Assembly: GCA_027924585.1 (NCBI GenBank)
Contig: BSBM01003512.1
Location: 98,021 to 162,020 of the forward strand
Direction: 5' to 3'
Length of the DNA stretch: 64,000 nt
Source of the DNA: Larix kaempferi
Taxonomy: Eukaryota > Streptophyta > Pinopsida > Pinales > Pinaceae
Of this stretch, positions 9,627-23,895 are shown piece by piece. Position 1 is the first letter of the stretch; every line of letters begins with the position of its first letter. The notes beneath the pieces were generated by a model. The model saw only the letters and a program-made list of their open reading frames with translations. It had not been told where the DNA came from and did no database searches. The position numbers were made by a program, and so were the translations under genes.

Positions 9627-12600
9627 GCGAGCGTCCACGCAAACTTTCGTAACGTTCCGAGCTATTTTCACACCCTTTCAGCCCAAGTCTAGCGAAAACG
9701 CACAATCGAGTTTCAACTTTGATTAACTTCTCGAAATTGAAATTTGAGAATAGTTTTGGATGTCCCATTGGTAGACAAGCGTCCACACCAACTTTCGTAA
9801 CGTTCCGAGCTATTTTCTCCCCCTTTAAGCCCAAGTCTAGCGAAAACGTACGGTCGAGTTTCGAATTTGACCAACTTCTCGGAATTGAAAATTGAGCATA
9901 GATTTGGATATCCCGTTGGTAGACAAATGCGCACGCCAACTTTCGTGACGTTCCGAGCTATTTTCTCACCGTTTAAGCCTAAGTCTAGCGAAAACGCGAC
10001 GGTCGAGTTTCGAATTTGACCAACTTCTTGGAATTAAAAATTGAGCATAGATTTGGATGTCCCGTTGGTAGACAAATGCGCACGCCAACTTTCGTGACGT
10101 TCCGATCTATTTTATCCCCGTTTAAGCCCAAGTCTAGCGAAAACGCTACGATCGATTTTCAACTTTGACCAACTTCTCGGAATTGTAATTTGAGAATAGT
10201 TTTGGATGTCCCATTGGTAGACAAGCGTCCACACCAACTTTCGTGACGTTCCGATATATTTTCTCCCCCTTCAAGCCCAAGTCTAGCGAAAACGCACGGT
10301 AAATTTTCAACTTTGACCAACTTCCCGGAATTGAAATTTGAGAGTAGATTTGGATGTCCCATTGGTAGAGAAGCATCCACACCAACTTTCGTGACAATCC
10401 GAGCTATTTTCTTCCCATTTAAGCCCAACTCTAGAGAAAACGCACGGTCGTGTTTCATCTTTGACCAACTTCTCGGAATTGAAAATTGAGAATAGATTTG
10501 GATGTCCCATTTGTAGTCATGCGCGCACAGCAACTTTCGTGACATTACGAGCTAATTTCACATCCTTTAAGCCCAATTCTAGCGAAAACGCACGATCGAG
10601 TTTCAACTTCGACCAACTTCTCGGAATTGTAATTTGAGAATGGATTTGGATGTCCCGTTGGTAGATAAGTGCACACGCCAACTTTCGTGACGTTCCGAGC
10701 TATTTTCTCACCCTTTAAGCCCAAGTCTAGCGAAAATGCACGGTCGATTTTCAACTTTGACCAACTTCTCGGAATATAAATTTGAGAATATATTTGGATG
10801 TCACATTGGTGGACGATCGTCCACGCCAACTTTCATGATGTTCCGATCTATTTTCTCCCCCTTTAAGCCCAAGTCGTGTTTCGAATTTGACCAACTTCTC
10901 GGAATTGAAAATTGAGAACAGATTTGGATGTCCCATTTGTAGACATGCGTGCACAACAACTTTCGTGACGTTCCAAGCTATTTTCTCACCCTTTAAGCCC
11001 AAGTCTAGCGAAAACGCATGATCGAGTTTGAACTTTGACCAACTTCTCGGAATTTAAATTTGAGAATGGATTTGGATGTCCCATTTGTAGACATTCGCGC
11101 ACAACAACTTTCGTGACATTACGAGCTAATTTCCCACCCTTTAAGCCCAAGTCTAGCGAAAATGCATGATCGAGTTTCAACTTTGACAAACTTCTCGGAA
11201 TTGAAATTTGAGAATAGATTTGGATGTCCCATTGGTAGACAAGCGTCCACACCAACTTTCGTGACATTCCGAGCTATTTTCTCCACCTTTAAGCCCAACT
11301 CTAGAGAAAACGCACAGTCGTGTTTCGAATTTGAGCTACTTCTCGGAATTGAAAATTGAGAACAGATTTGGATGTCCCATTTGTAGACATGCGTGCACAG
11401 CAACTTTCGTGACGTTCCAAGCTATTTTCTCACCCTTAAGCCCAAGTCTAGCGAAAACGCATGGTCGATTTTCAACTTTGACCAGCTTCTCGGAATTTAA
11501 ATTTGAGAATGGATTTGGATGTCACATTGGTAGACGAACGTCCATGCCAACTTTCGTGACGTTCCGAGCTATTTTCTCCCCCTTTAAGCCCAAGTCTAGC
11601 GAAAACGCACGGTCCAGTTTCAAATTTGACCAACTTCTCGGAATTGAAAATTGAGCATAGATTTGGATGTCCCGTTGGTATACAAATGCGCACGCCAACT
11701 TTCGGGACGTTCCGAGCTATTTTGTCACCCTTTAAGCCTAAGTCTAGCGAAAACGCAACGGTCGATTTTCAACTTTGACCAACTTCTCGGAATTTAAATT
11801 TGAGAATGGATTTGGATGTCACATTGGTAGACGAGCGTCCATGCCAACTTTCGTGACATTCCGATCTATTTTCTCCCTCTTTAAGCCCAAGTCTAGAGAA
11901 AACGCACGGTTGCGTTTCATCTTTGACCAACTTCCCGGAATTGAAAATTGGGAACAGATTTGGATGTCCCATTTGTAGACATGCGCGCAAAGAAACTTTC
12001 ATGAAATTACGAGCTATTTTCTCCCCCTTTAAGCCCAAGTCTAGCGAAAACGCACGGGCAAGTTTCGAATTTGACCAACTTCTTGTAATTTAAAATTGAG
12101 TATATATTTGGATGTCTCGTTGGTAGACAAATGCGCACGCCAACTTTCGTGACGTTCTGAGCTATTTTCTCACCCTTTAAGCCCAAGTCTAGCGAAAATG
12201 CACGGTCGATTTTCAACTTTGACCAACTTCTCAGAATTGAAATTTGAGAATAGTTTTGGATGTCCCATTGGTAGACAAGCGTCCACACCAACTTTCGTGA
12301 CGTTCCGAGCTATTTTCTCCCCCTTGAAGCCCAAGTCTAGCGAAAACGCATGGGCGAGTTTCGAATTTGACCAACTTCTCGTAATTGAAAACTGAGTATA
12401 GATTTGGATGTGTCGTTGGTATACAAATGCGCATGCCAACTTTCGTGACGTTCCGAGCTATTTTCTCACCCTTTAAGCCCAAGTCTAGCGAAAATGCACG
12501 GTCGATTTTCAACTATGACCAACTTCTCGGAATTTAAATTTGAGAATAGATTTGGATGTCACATTGGTAGACGAGCGTCCACGCCAACTTTCTTGACGTT

Positions 12601-15600
12601 CCGAGCTATTCTCACACCCTTTAAGCCCAAGTCTAGCGAAATCGCATGATCGAGTTTCAACTTTGACCAACTTCCCGGAATTGAAATTTGAGAATAGTTT
12701 TTTGGATGTCTCATTGGTAGACATGCACGCACAAAAACTTTCGTGACGTTACTAGCTAATTTCATACCCTTTAAGCTCAAGTGTAACTAAAACGCATGGT
12801 GGCGTTTCGACTTTGACCAACTTTTGGGAGTTGAAATTTGAAAATAGATTTGGATGTCCCGTTGGTAGACAAGTGCACATGCCAACTTTCGTGACGTTCC
12901 GAGATATTTTCTTCCCCTTTAAGCCCAACTCTAGAGAAAACGCACGGTCGTGTTTCGAATTTGAGCTACTTCTCGGAATTGAAAATTGAGAACAGATTTA
13001 GATGTCCCATTTGTAGACATGTGTGCACAGAAACTTTCGTGACGTTCCAAGCTATTTTCTCGCCCTTTAAGCCCAAGTCTAGCGAAAACGCACGGTCAAT
13101 TTTCAACTTTGACCAACTTCTCGGAATTCAAATTTGAGAATAGATTTGGATGTCCCATTGGTAGACAAGCGTCCACACCAACTTGCATGACATTGCGAGC
13201 TATTTTCATCCCATTTAAGCCCAACTCTAGAGAAAACGCACTGTCACGTTTCATCTTTGACCAACTTCTCAGAATTGAAAATTGAGAATAGATTTGGATG
13301 TCCCATTTGTACACATGCGCGCATAGCAACTTTCATGACGTTACGAGCTAATTTCACTCCCTTTATTCCCAAGTCTAGTGATAACCCATGGTGGCATTTC
13401 GACTTTGACCAACTTCTGGGAATTGAAATTTGAAAATAGATTTGGATGTCCCATTGGTAGACAAGCGTGCACGCCAACTTTCGTGACGTTCCGAGCTATT
13501 TTCTGCCCCTTTAAGCCCAAGTCTAGCGAAAACGCACGGTCGAGTTTCAACTTTGACCAACTTCTCGGAATTTAAATTTGAGAATAGATTTGGATGTCCT
13601 GTTGGTAGACAAGTGCGCACGCCAACTTTCGTGACGTTCAAAGATATTTTCTCGCCCTTTAAGTCCAATTCTAGCGAAAATGCACGGTAAATTTTCAACT
13701 TTGACCAACTTCCCGGAATTGAAATTTGAGAGTAGATTTGGATGTCCCATTCGTAGACAAGCATCCACACCAACTTTCGTGACATTCCGAACTATTTTCT
13801 TCCCATTTAAGCCCAACTGTAGAGAAAACGCACGGTCGCGTTTCATCTTTGACCAACTTCTCGGAATTGAAAATTGAGAATAGATTTGGAAGTCCCATTT
13901 GTAGACCTGCGCGCACAGCAACTTTCGTGACATTACGAGCTAATTTCACATCCTTTAAGCCCAATTCTAGCGAAAACGCACGATCGAGTTTCAACTTTGA
14001 TTAAATTCTTGGAATTGAAATTTGAGAATAGTTTTGGATGTCCCATTGGTAGACAAGCGTCCACACCAACTTTTGTGACGTTTCGAGCTATTTTCTCCCC
14101 GTTTAAGCCCAAGTCTAGCGAAAACCCACGGTCGAGTTTCGAATTTGACCAACTTCTCGGAATAGAAAATTGAGCATAGATTTGGATGTCCCGTTGGTAG
14201 ACAAATGCGCATGCCAACTTTCGTGACGTTCCGAGCTATTTTCTCACACTTTAAGTCTAAGTCTAGCGAAAACGCATGGTCGATTTTCAACTTTGACCAA
14301 CTTCTCGGAATTTAAATTTGAGAATGAATTTGGATGTCACATTGGTAGACGAGCGTCCATGCCAACTTTCGTGACGTTCCGATCTATTTTCTCCCCCTTT
14401 AAGCCCAAGTCTATCGAAAATGCACGATCGAGTTTCAACTTTGACCAACTTCTCGGAATTTAAATTTGAGAATGGATTTGGATGTCCCACTTGTAGACAT
14501 TCGCGCACAACAACTTTCGTGACATTACGAGCTAATTTCCCACCCTTTAAGCCCAAGTCTAGCGAAAATGCACGATCGAGTTTCAACTCTGACCAACTTC
14601 TCGGAATTGAAATTTGAGAATAGTTTTGGATGTCCATTGGTAGACAAGCGTCCACACCAACTTTCCTGACATTCCGAGCTATTTTCATCCCATTTAAGCC
14701 CAACTCTAGAGAAAACGCGACGGTCGTGTTTCATCTTTGACCAACTTCTCGGAATTGAAAATTGAGAATAGATTTGGATGTCCCATTTGTAGACATGCAC
14801 TCACAGCAACTTTCGTGACATTACGAGCTAATTTCACATCCTTTAAGCCCAATTCTAACGAAAACGCGACGATCGAGTTTCAACTTCGACCAACTTCTCG
14901 GAATTGAAATTTGAGAATAGTTTTGGATGTCCCATTGGTAGACAAGCATCCACACCAACTTTCGTGACGTTCCGAGCTATTTTCTCCCCCTTTAAGTCCA
15001 AGTCTAGCGAAAACGCACGGTCGAGTTTCGAATTTGACCAACTTCTCGGAATTGAAAATTGAGCATAGATTTGGATGTCCCGTTGGTAGACAAATGCGCA
15101 CGCCAACTTTCGTGACGTTCCGAGCTATTTTCTCACGCTTTAAGCCTAAGTCTAGCAAAAATGCACGATCGATTTTCAACTTTGACCAACTTCTTGGAAT
15201 TTAAATTTGAGAATGGATTTGGATTCCCCGTTGGTAGATAAGCGCACACGCCAACTTTCGTGACGTTCCGAGCTATTTACTCACCCTTTAAGCCCAAGTC
15301 TAGCGAAAATCCACGGTCGATTTTCAACTTTGACCAACTTCTCAGAATATAAATTTGAGAATAGATTTGGATGTCACATTGGTAGACGAGCGTCCACACC
15401 AATTTTCGTGACGTTCTGAGCTATTTTCACACCCTTTAAGCCCAACTTTAGCGAAAACGCACGATCGAGTTTCAACATTGACCAACTTCTCGGAATTGAA
15501 ATTTGGGAATAGTTTTGGATGTCCCATTGGTAAACAAGCGTCCACACCAACTTTCGTGACGTTCTGAGCTATTTTCTCACCCTTTAAGCCTAAGTCTAGC

Positions 15601-18600
15601 GAAAATGCATGGTCGAGTTTCGAATTTGACCAACTTCTCGCAATTAAAAATTGAGCATAGATTTGGATGTCCCGTTGGTAGACAAATACGCATGCCAACT
15701 TTCGTGACATTCCGAGCTATTTTCTCACCCTTTAAGCCTAAGTCTAGCGAAAATGCACGGTCGATTTTCAACTTTGACCAACTTCTCGGACTATAAATTT
15801 GAGAATAGATTTGGATGTCACATTGGTAGACGAGCGTCCACACCAACTTTCATGACGTTCCGATCTATTTTCTCCCCCTTTAAGCACAAGTCTAGCGAAA
15901 ACGCACGATCGAGTTTCAACTTTGATGAACTTCTCGGAATTTAAATTTGAGAATGGATTTCGATGTCACATTGGTAGACGAGCGTCCACGCCAACTTTCG
16001 TAACGTTCCGAGCTATTTTCACACCCTTTAAGCCCAAGTCTAGCGAAAACGCACGATCGAGTTTCAACTTTGATTAAATTCTTGGAATTGAAATTTGAGA
16101 ATAGTTTTGGATGTCCCATTGGTAGACAAGCGTCCACAGCAACTTTTGTGACGTTCCGAGCTATTTTCACACCCTTTAAGCCCAACTTTAGCGAAAACGC
16201 ACGATCGAGTTTCAAATTTGACCAACTTCTCGGAATTGAAATTTCAGAATAGTTTTGGATGTCCCATTCGTAGACAAGCATCCACACCAACTTTTGTGAC
16301 ATTCCGAGCTATTTTCTCCCCCTTTAAGCCCAAGTCTAGCGAAAACGCATGGTCGAGTTTCGAATTTGACCAACTTCTCGAAATAAAAAATTGAGCATAG
16401 ATTTGGATGTCCCGTTGGTAGACAAATGCGCACGCCAACCTTCGTGACGTTCCGAGCTATTTTCTCACCCTTTAAGCCTAACTCTAGAGAAAACGCACGG
16501 TCGAGTTTCGAATTTGACCAACTTCTCGGAATTAAAAACTGAGAATAGATTTGGATGTCCCGTTGGTAGACAAATACGCACGCCAACTTTTGTCACATTA
16601 CGAGCTAATTCCACACCCTTTAAGCTCAAGTATAGCGAAAATGCACGGTCGATTTTCAACTTTGACCAACTTCTCAGAATATAAATTTGAGAATACATTT
16701 GGATGTCACATTGGTAGACGAGCGTCCACGCCAACTTTCGTAACGTTCCGAGCTATTTTCACACCCTTTCAGCCCAAGTCTAGCGAAAACGCACAATCGA
16801 GTTTCAACATTGATTAACTTCACGGAATTGAAATTTGAGGATAGTTTTGGATGTCCCATTGGTAGACAAGCGTCCACACCAACTTTCGTGACGTTCCGAG
16901 CTATTTTCTCCCCCTTTAAGCCCAAGTCTAGCGAAAACGTACAGTCGAGTTTCGAATTTGACCAACTTCTTGGAATTGAAAATTGAGCATAGATTTGGAT
17001 GTCCCATTGGTAGACAAATGCGCACGCCAACTTTCGTGACCTTCCGAGCTATTTTCTCACCCTTTAAGCCTAAGTCTAGCGAAAACGCACGGTCGATTTT
17101 CAATTTTGACCAACTTCTTGGAATTTAAATTTGAGAATGGATTTGGATGTCACATTGGTAGACGAGCGTCCATGCCAACTTTCGTGACATTCCGATCTAT
17201 TTTCTCCCTCTTTAAGCCCAAGTCTAGAGAAAACGCACGGTTGCGTTTCATCTTTGACCAACTTCCCGGAATTGAAAATTGAGAACAGATTTGGATGTCC
17301 CATTTGTAGACATGCGCGCAAAGCAACTTTCGTGAAATTACGAGCTATTTTCTCCCCCTTTAAGCCCAAGTCTAGCGAAAACGCACGGGCGAGTTTCGAA
17401 TTTGACCAACTTCTTGTAATTTAAAATTGAGTATATATTTGGATGTCTCGTTGGTAGACAAATGCGCACGCCAACTTTCTTGACGTTCCGAGCTATTCTC
17501 ACACCCTTTAAGCCCAAGTCTAGCGAAAACGCATGATCGAGTTTCAACTTTGACCAACTTCCCGGAATTGAAATTTGAGAATAGTTTTGGATCTCTCATT
17601 GGTAGACATGCACGCACAACAACTTTCGTGACGTTACTAGCTAATTTCATACCCTTTAAGCTCAAGTGTAACTAAAACGCATGGAGGCGTTTCGACTTTG
17701 ACCAACTTTTGGGAGTTGAAATTTGAAAATAGATTTGGATGTCCCGTTCGTAGACAAGTGCACATGCCAACTTTCGTGACGTTCCGAGATATTTTCTTCC
17801 CCTTTAAGCCCAACTCTAGAGAAAACGCGACGGTCGTGTTTCGAATTTGAGCTACTTCTCGGAATTGAAAATTGAGAACAGATTTGGATATCCCATTTGT
17901 AGACATGTGTGCACAGCAACTTTCGTGACGTTCCAAGCTATTTTCTCTCCCTTTAAGCCCAAGTCTAGCGAAAACGCTACGGTCAATTTTCAACTTTGAC
18001 CAACTTCTCGGAATTCAAATTTGAGAATAGATTTGGATGTCCCATTGGTAGACAAGCGTCCACACCAACTTGCATGACATTGCGAGCTATTTTCATCCCA
18101 TTTAAGCCCAACTCTAGAGAAAACGCACTGTCACGTTTCATCTTTGACCAATTCTCGGAATTGAAAATTGAGAATAGATTTGGATGTCCCATTTGTACAC
18201 ATGCGCGCATAGCAACTTTCATGACGTTACGAGCTAATTTCACTCCCTTTATTCCCAAGTCTAGTGATAACCCATGGTGGCATTTTGACTTTGACCAACT
18301 TCTGGGAATTGAAATTTGAAAATAGATTTGGATGTCCCATTGGTAGACAAGCGTGCACGCCAACTTTCGTGATGTTCCGAGCTATTTTCTGCCCCTTTAA
18401 GCCCAAGTCTAGCGAAAACGCACGGTCGAGTTTCAACTTTGACCAACTTCTCGGAATTTAAATTTGAGAATAGATTTGGATGTCCCGTTGGTAGACAAGT
18501 GCGCATGCCAACTTTCGTGACGTTCAAAGATATTTTCTCGCCTTTTAAGCCCAAGTCTAGCGAAAACGCACGGTAAATTTTCAACTTTGACCAACTTCTC

Positions 18601-21600
18601 GGAATTGAAATTTGAGAATAGTTTTGGATGTCCCATTGGTAGACAAGCGTCCACACCAACTTTCGTGACGTTCCGAGCTATTTTCTCCCCCTTTAAGCCC
18701 AAGTTTAGCGAAAACGTACAGTCGAGTTTCGAATTTGACCAACTTCTTGGAATTGAAAATTGAGCATAGATTTGGATGTCCCATTGGTAGACAAATGCGC
18801 ACGCCAACTTTCGTGACCTTCCGAGCTATTTTCTCACCCTTTAAGCCTAAGTCTAGCGAAAACGCGACGGTCGATTTTCAACTTTGACCAACTTCTCGGA
18901 ATTTAAATTTGAGAATAAATTTGGATGTCACATTGATACATGAGCGTCCACGCCAACTTTCGTAACGTTCCGAGCTATTTTCACACCCTTTCAGCCCAAG
19001 TCTAGCGAAAACGCACAATCGAGTTTCAACTTTGATTAACTTCTCAGAATTGAAAGTTGAGAATAGTTTTGGATGTCCCATTGGTAGGCAAGCGTCCACA
19101 CCAACTTTCGCGACGTTCCGAGCTATTTTCTCGCCCTTTAAGCCCAAGTCTAGCGAAAATGTACGGTCGAGTTTCGAATTTGACCAACTTCTCAGAATTA
19201 AAAATTGAGCATAGATTTGGATGTCCCGTTGGTAGACAAATGCGCACGCCAACTTTCGTGACGTTTCGAGCTATTTTCTCACCCTTTAAGCCTAAGTCTA
19301 GCGAAAACGCACGGTCGATTTTCAACTTTGCCCAACTTTCGTAACGTTCCGAGCTATTTTCACACCCTTTCAGCCCAAGTCTAGCGAAAACACACAATCG
19401 AGTTTCAACTTTGATTAACTTCTCGAAATTGAAATTTGAGAATAGTTTTGGATGTCCCATTGGTAGACAAGCGTCCACACCAACTTTCGTGACGTTCCGA
19501 GCTATTTTCTCCCCCTTTAAGCCCAAGTCTAGCGAAAACGTACGGTCGAGTTTCGAATTTGACCAACTTCTCGGAATTGAAAATTGAGCATAGATTTGGA
19601 TATCCCGTTGGTAGACAAATGCGCACGCCAACTTTCGTGACGTTCCGAGCTATTTTCTCACCGTTTAAGCCTAAGTCTAGCGAAAACGCGACGGTCGAGT
19701 TTCGAATTTGACCAACTTCTCGGAATTAAAAATTGAGCATAGATTTGGATGTCCCGTTGGTAGACAAATGCGCACGCCAACTTTCATGACGTTCCGATCT
19801 ATTTTCTCCCCCTTTAAGCCCAAGTCTAGCGAAAACGCACGATCGATTTTCAACTTTGACCAACTTCTCGAAATTGTAATTTGAGAATAGTTTTCGATGT
19901 CCCATTGGTAGACAAGCGTCCACACCAACTTTCGTGACGTTCCGATCTATTTTCTCCCCCTTCAAGCCCAAGTCTAGCGAAAACGCAACGGTCGAGTTTC
20001 GAATTTGACCAACTTCTCGGAATTAAAAATTGAGCATAGATTTGGATGTCCCGTTGGTGGACAAATGCGTACGTCAACTTTCGTGACGTTCCGAGCTATT
20101 TTCTCACCCTTTAAGCCCAAGTCTAGCAAAAATGCACGGTCGATTTTCAACTTTGACCAACTTCTCAGAATTGAAATTTGAGAATAGTTTTGGATGTCCC
20201 ATTGGTAGACAAGCGTCCACACCAACTTTCGTGACGTTCCGAGCTATTTTCTCCCCCTTTAAGCCCAAGTCTAGCGAAAACGCATGGGCGAGTTTCGAAT
20301 TTGACCAACTTCTCGGAATTAAAAATTGAGCATAGATTTGGATGTCCCGTTGGTAGACAAATGCGCACGCCAACTTTCATGACGTTCCGATCTATTTTCT
20401 CCCCCTTTAAGCCCAAGTCTAGCGAAAACGCACGATCGATTTTCAACTTTGACCAACTTCTCGGAATTGTAATTTGAGAATAGTTTTGGATGTCCCATTG
20501 GTAGACAAGCGTCCACACTAACTTTCGTGACGTTCCGAGCTATTTTCTCCCCCTTTAAGCCCAAGTCTAGCGAAAATGCACGGTCGAGTTTCGAATTTGA
20601 CCAACTTCTCGGAATTGAAAATTGAGCATAGATTTGGATGTCCTGTTGGTAGACAAATGCGCACGCCAACTTTCGTGACGTTCCAAGCTATTTTATCATC
20701 GTTTAAACCTAAGTCTAGCGAAAATGCACGGTCGATTTTCAACTTTGACCAACTTCTCAGAATTTGAATTTGAGAATAGATTTGGATGTCACATTGGTAG
20801 ACGAGCATTCACGCCAACTTTCGTGACGTTCCGGGCTATTTTCACACCGTTTAAGCCCAAGTCTAGCGAAAACGCACGATCGAGTTTCAACTTTGACCAA
20901 CTTCTCGGAATTGAAATTTGAGAATAGTTTTGGCTGTCCCATTGGTAGACAAGCGTCCACACCAACTTTCGTGACGTTCCGAGTTATTTTCTCCCCCTTT
21001 AAGCCCAAGTCTAGCGAAAATGCACGGTCGATTTTCAACTTTGACAAACTTCTCGGAATTTAAATTTGAGAATGGATTTGGATGTCCCGTTGGTAGATAA
21101 GTGCACATGCCTACTTTCATGACGTTCCGAGCTATTTTCTTCCCCTTTAAGCCCAACTCTAGAGAAAACGCACGATCGTGTTTCGACTTTGACCTACTTC
21201 TCGGAAATGAAAATTGAGAATAGATTTGGATGTCCCATTTGTAGACATGCACGCACAACAACGTTCGTGACGTTACGAGCTAATTTCACACCCTTTAAGC
21301 TCAAGTCTAACTAAAACGCATGGTGGCGTTTCGACTTTGACCAACTTTTGGGAGTTGAAATTTGAAAATAGATTTGGATGTCCCGTTGGTAGACAAGTGC
21401 ACATGCCAACTTTCGTGACGTTCCGAGATATTTGCTTCCCCTTTAAGCCCAACTCTAGAGAAAACGCTACGGTCGTGTTTCGAATTTGAGCTACTTCTCG
21501 GAATTGAAAATTGAGAACAAATTTGGATGTCCCATTTGTAGACATGCGTGCACAGCAACATTCGTGACGTTCCAAGCTATTTTCTCACCCCTTAAGCCCA

Positions 21601-23250
21601 AGTCTAGCGAAAACGCGACGGTCAATTTTCAACTTTGACCAACTTCTTGGAATTTAAATTTGAGGATAGATTTGGATGTCCCATTGGTAGGCAAGCGTCC
21701 ACACCAACTTTCGTGACATTGCGAGCTATTTTACTCCCATTTAAGCCCAACTCTAGAGAAAACGCACGGTCGCGTTTCATCTTTGACCAACTTATCGGAA
21801 TTTAGGTTTGAGAATAGATTTGGATGTCCCGTTGGAAGACAAGCATGCACGCCAACTTTCGTGACGTTCCGACCTATTTTCTGCCCCTTTAAGCCCAAGT
21901 CTAGCGAAAACGCACGTCGAGTTTGAACTTTGACCAACTTCTCGGAATTTAGGTTTGAGAATAGATTTGGATGTCCCGTTGGAAGACAAGTGCGCACGCC
22001 AACTTTCGTGACGTTCCAAGATATTTTCTCGCCCTTCAAGCCCAAGTCTAGCGAAAACGCACAGTAAATTTTCAACTTTGACCAACTTCCCGGAATTGAA
22101 ATTTGAGAGTAGATTTGGATCTCCCATTGGTAGAGAAGCATCCACACCAACTTTCGTGACATTCCGAGCTATTTTCTTCCCATTTAAGCCCAACTCTAGA
22201 GAAAACGCACGGTCGCGTTTCATCTTTGACAAAACTTCTCGGAATTGAAAATTGAGAATAGATTTGGATGTCCCATTTGTAGTCATGCGCGCACAGCAAC
22301 TTTCGTGACATTACGAGCTAATTTCACATCCTTTAAGCCCAATTCTAGCGAAAACGCACGATCGAGTTTCAACTTCGACCAACTTCTCGGAATTGTAATT
22401 TGAGAATGGATTTGGATGTCCCGTTGGTAGATAAGTGCACACGCCAACTTTCGTGACGTTCCGAGCTATTTTCTCACCCTTTAAGCCCAAGTCTAGCGAA
22501 AATGCACGGTCGATTTTCAACTTTGACCAACTTCTCGGAATATAAATTTGAGAATATATTTGGATGTCACATTGGTGGACGATCGTCCACACCAACTTTC
22601 ATGATGTTCCGATCTATTTTCTCCCCCTTTAAGCCCAAGTCGTGTTTCGAATTTGACCAACTTCTCGGAATTGAAAATTGAGAACAGATTTGGATGTCCC
22701 ATTTGTAGACATGCGTGCACAGCAACTTTCATGATGTTCCAAGCTATTTTCTCACCCTTTAAGCCCAAGTCTAGCGAAAACGCACGGTCAATTTTCAACT
22801 TTGACTAACTTCTCGGAATTTAAATTTGAGAATAGATTTGGATGTCACATTGGTAGACGAGCGTCCACGCCAACTTTCTTGACGTTCCGAGCTATTCTCA
22901 CACCCTTTAGGCCCAAGTCTAGCGAAAACGCATGATCGAGTTTGAACTTTGACCAACTTCTCGGAATTGAAATTTGAGAATAGTTTTGGATGTGCGATTG
23001 GCAGACAAGCATCCACACCAACATTCATTACATTCCGAGCTATTTTCACACCCTTTAAGCCGAAGTGTAGCGAAAACGCACGATCGAGTTTCAACTTTGA
23101 CCAACTTCTCGGAATTGAAATTTGAGAATAGTTTTGGATGTCTCATTGGTAGACATGCACGCACAACAACTTTCGTGACGTTACTAGCTAATTTCATACC
23201 CTTTAAGCTCAAGTGTAACTAAAACGCATGGTGGCGTTTCGACTTTGACC
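9627..23250 (+). repeat. 148-bp satellite array, segment 1 (forward orientation, about 92 monomers)
   Basis: Head-to-tail monomers. The landmark CCAACTTC[T/C]CGG recurs every 148 bp, sometimes 149 (for example 9872, 10021, 10170, 10318). Other monomer landmarks in order: TTGGATGTCCCATTGGTAGA, CAACTTTCGTGACGTTCCGA, GAGCTATTTTCTCCCCCTTT, AAGCCCAAGTCTAGCGAAAA, CGCACGGTCGAGTTTC. Several variant types are interspersed: GACAAGCGTCCACACC, GACAAATGCGCACGCC, GACGAGCGTCCACGCC after CACATTG, and ACATGCGCGCACAGC with ACGAGCTAATTTCAC. Variants recur in blocks, giving multi-kilobase duplications. The monomer is CpG-rich and close to nucleosome-core length. No transcript or protein is implied. I do not recognise a named satellite family. 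Confidence 0.95.
19325..19345 (+). repeat. Shortened monomer at a CCAACTT junction
   Basis: The sequence passes from TTTCAACTTTG directly to CCCAACTTTCGTAACG, skipping about 65 bp of monomer. The two CCAACTT copies of the monomer lie about 65 bp apart, so a deletion between them explains the junction, apart from one base. Confidence 0.75.
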
Positions 23251-23419
23251 TGTTGATGTATATGTAACTTCGGAATGTATTTCATATATGTTGTATGTAC
23301 TCCTATAGAGATGGTATTATTCCTCTATACGGAAGTGTCGTCATTTATATTGTAAGTGTCGTAACTTATACTTGATGGGTTATTAGACCACCTTGTTTGG
23401 GGTCGGCCCTGTATAAGTC

Positions 23420-23507
23420 ATGTGGGTCAAAGGGTTATTAGACCACCCTATTGGGGGTCGGCCATGTGGGTCAAAGGGTTATTAGACCACCCTATTGGGG
23501 GTCGGCC
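23420..23507 (+). repeat. 44-bp tandem repeat inside the solo LTR
   Basis: ATGTGGGTCAAAGGG starts at 23420 and 23464. Both units contain TTATTAGACCACCCTATTGG. A third, more diverged unit precedes them (TTATTAGACCACCTTGTTTG from about 23380). This is upstream of the TATA box, where LTR enhancers often lie. Confidence 0.85.
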
Positions 23508-23577
23508 CAGTCAGCATTATATTATGTGGTTAAGTTCGAGCCTACATGAGTTAGGTAAAAAGGCAAGTCAAGTCAAG

Positions 23578-23585
23578 TATAAATA
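23578..23585 (+). promoter_or_regulatory. TATA box of the solo LTR
   Basis: TATAAATA is followed by GAGTGCGGGAGGCACTC, a short inverted repeat. Its position in the middle of the LTR fits the U3/R boundary. Confidence 0.6.
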
Positions 23586-23895
23586 GAGTGCGGGAGGCAC
23601 TCTATTTACTCACTCACTTCTCACACATGCTCTCAAGGAGGAGAGGCGCACTTATGGAGGAGGAGGATTGCTGCTAGGTCATGTCTATCTCTTGGTTGGT
23701 TGTATCATTGCTCTATCTATCTCTGAGGAAGTTATTGGGGTTTTTCACCTTTATGGTTTTCCCCAAGTAAATCTTTGTGTCTCTTGTGTGCTTGCATTAT
23801 TGTCTCCATGATTGATATGTTGTAGATATGCTGTACATGTTGTTCTCTCAGTTAAGATCCTAGATCAGATTGAAGTAAATTCAGAAAATTTAACA

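Larger units (their letters stand above)
23251..23895 (+). mobile_element. Solo LTR (645 bp) with 5-bp target-site duplication
   Basis: The insert starts TGTTGATG and ends TTTAACA, so it has TG...CA ends with a TGTT/AACA inverted terminus. TGACC occurs directly before (23246-23250) and after (23896-23900). Removing insert plus one TGACC restores a normal monomer, as in the empty paralogous site at 12814-12818. Inside are a 44-bp tandem repeat, a TATA box at 23578-23585 and a C/T-rich downstream region, as expected for an LTR promoter. No internal region is present, so it probably formed by LTR-LTR recombination. Superfamily (Ty1/copia or Ty3/gypsy) cannot be assigned from the LTR alone; orientation is set by the TATA box. 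Confidence 0.92.
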
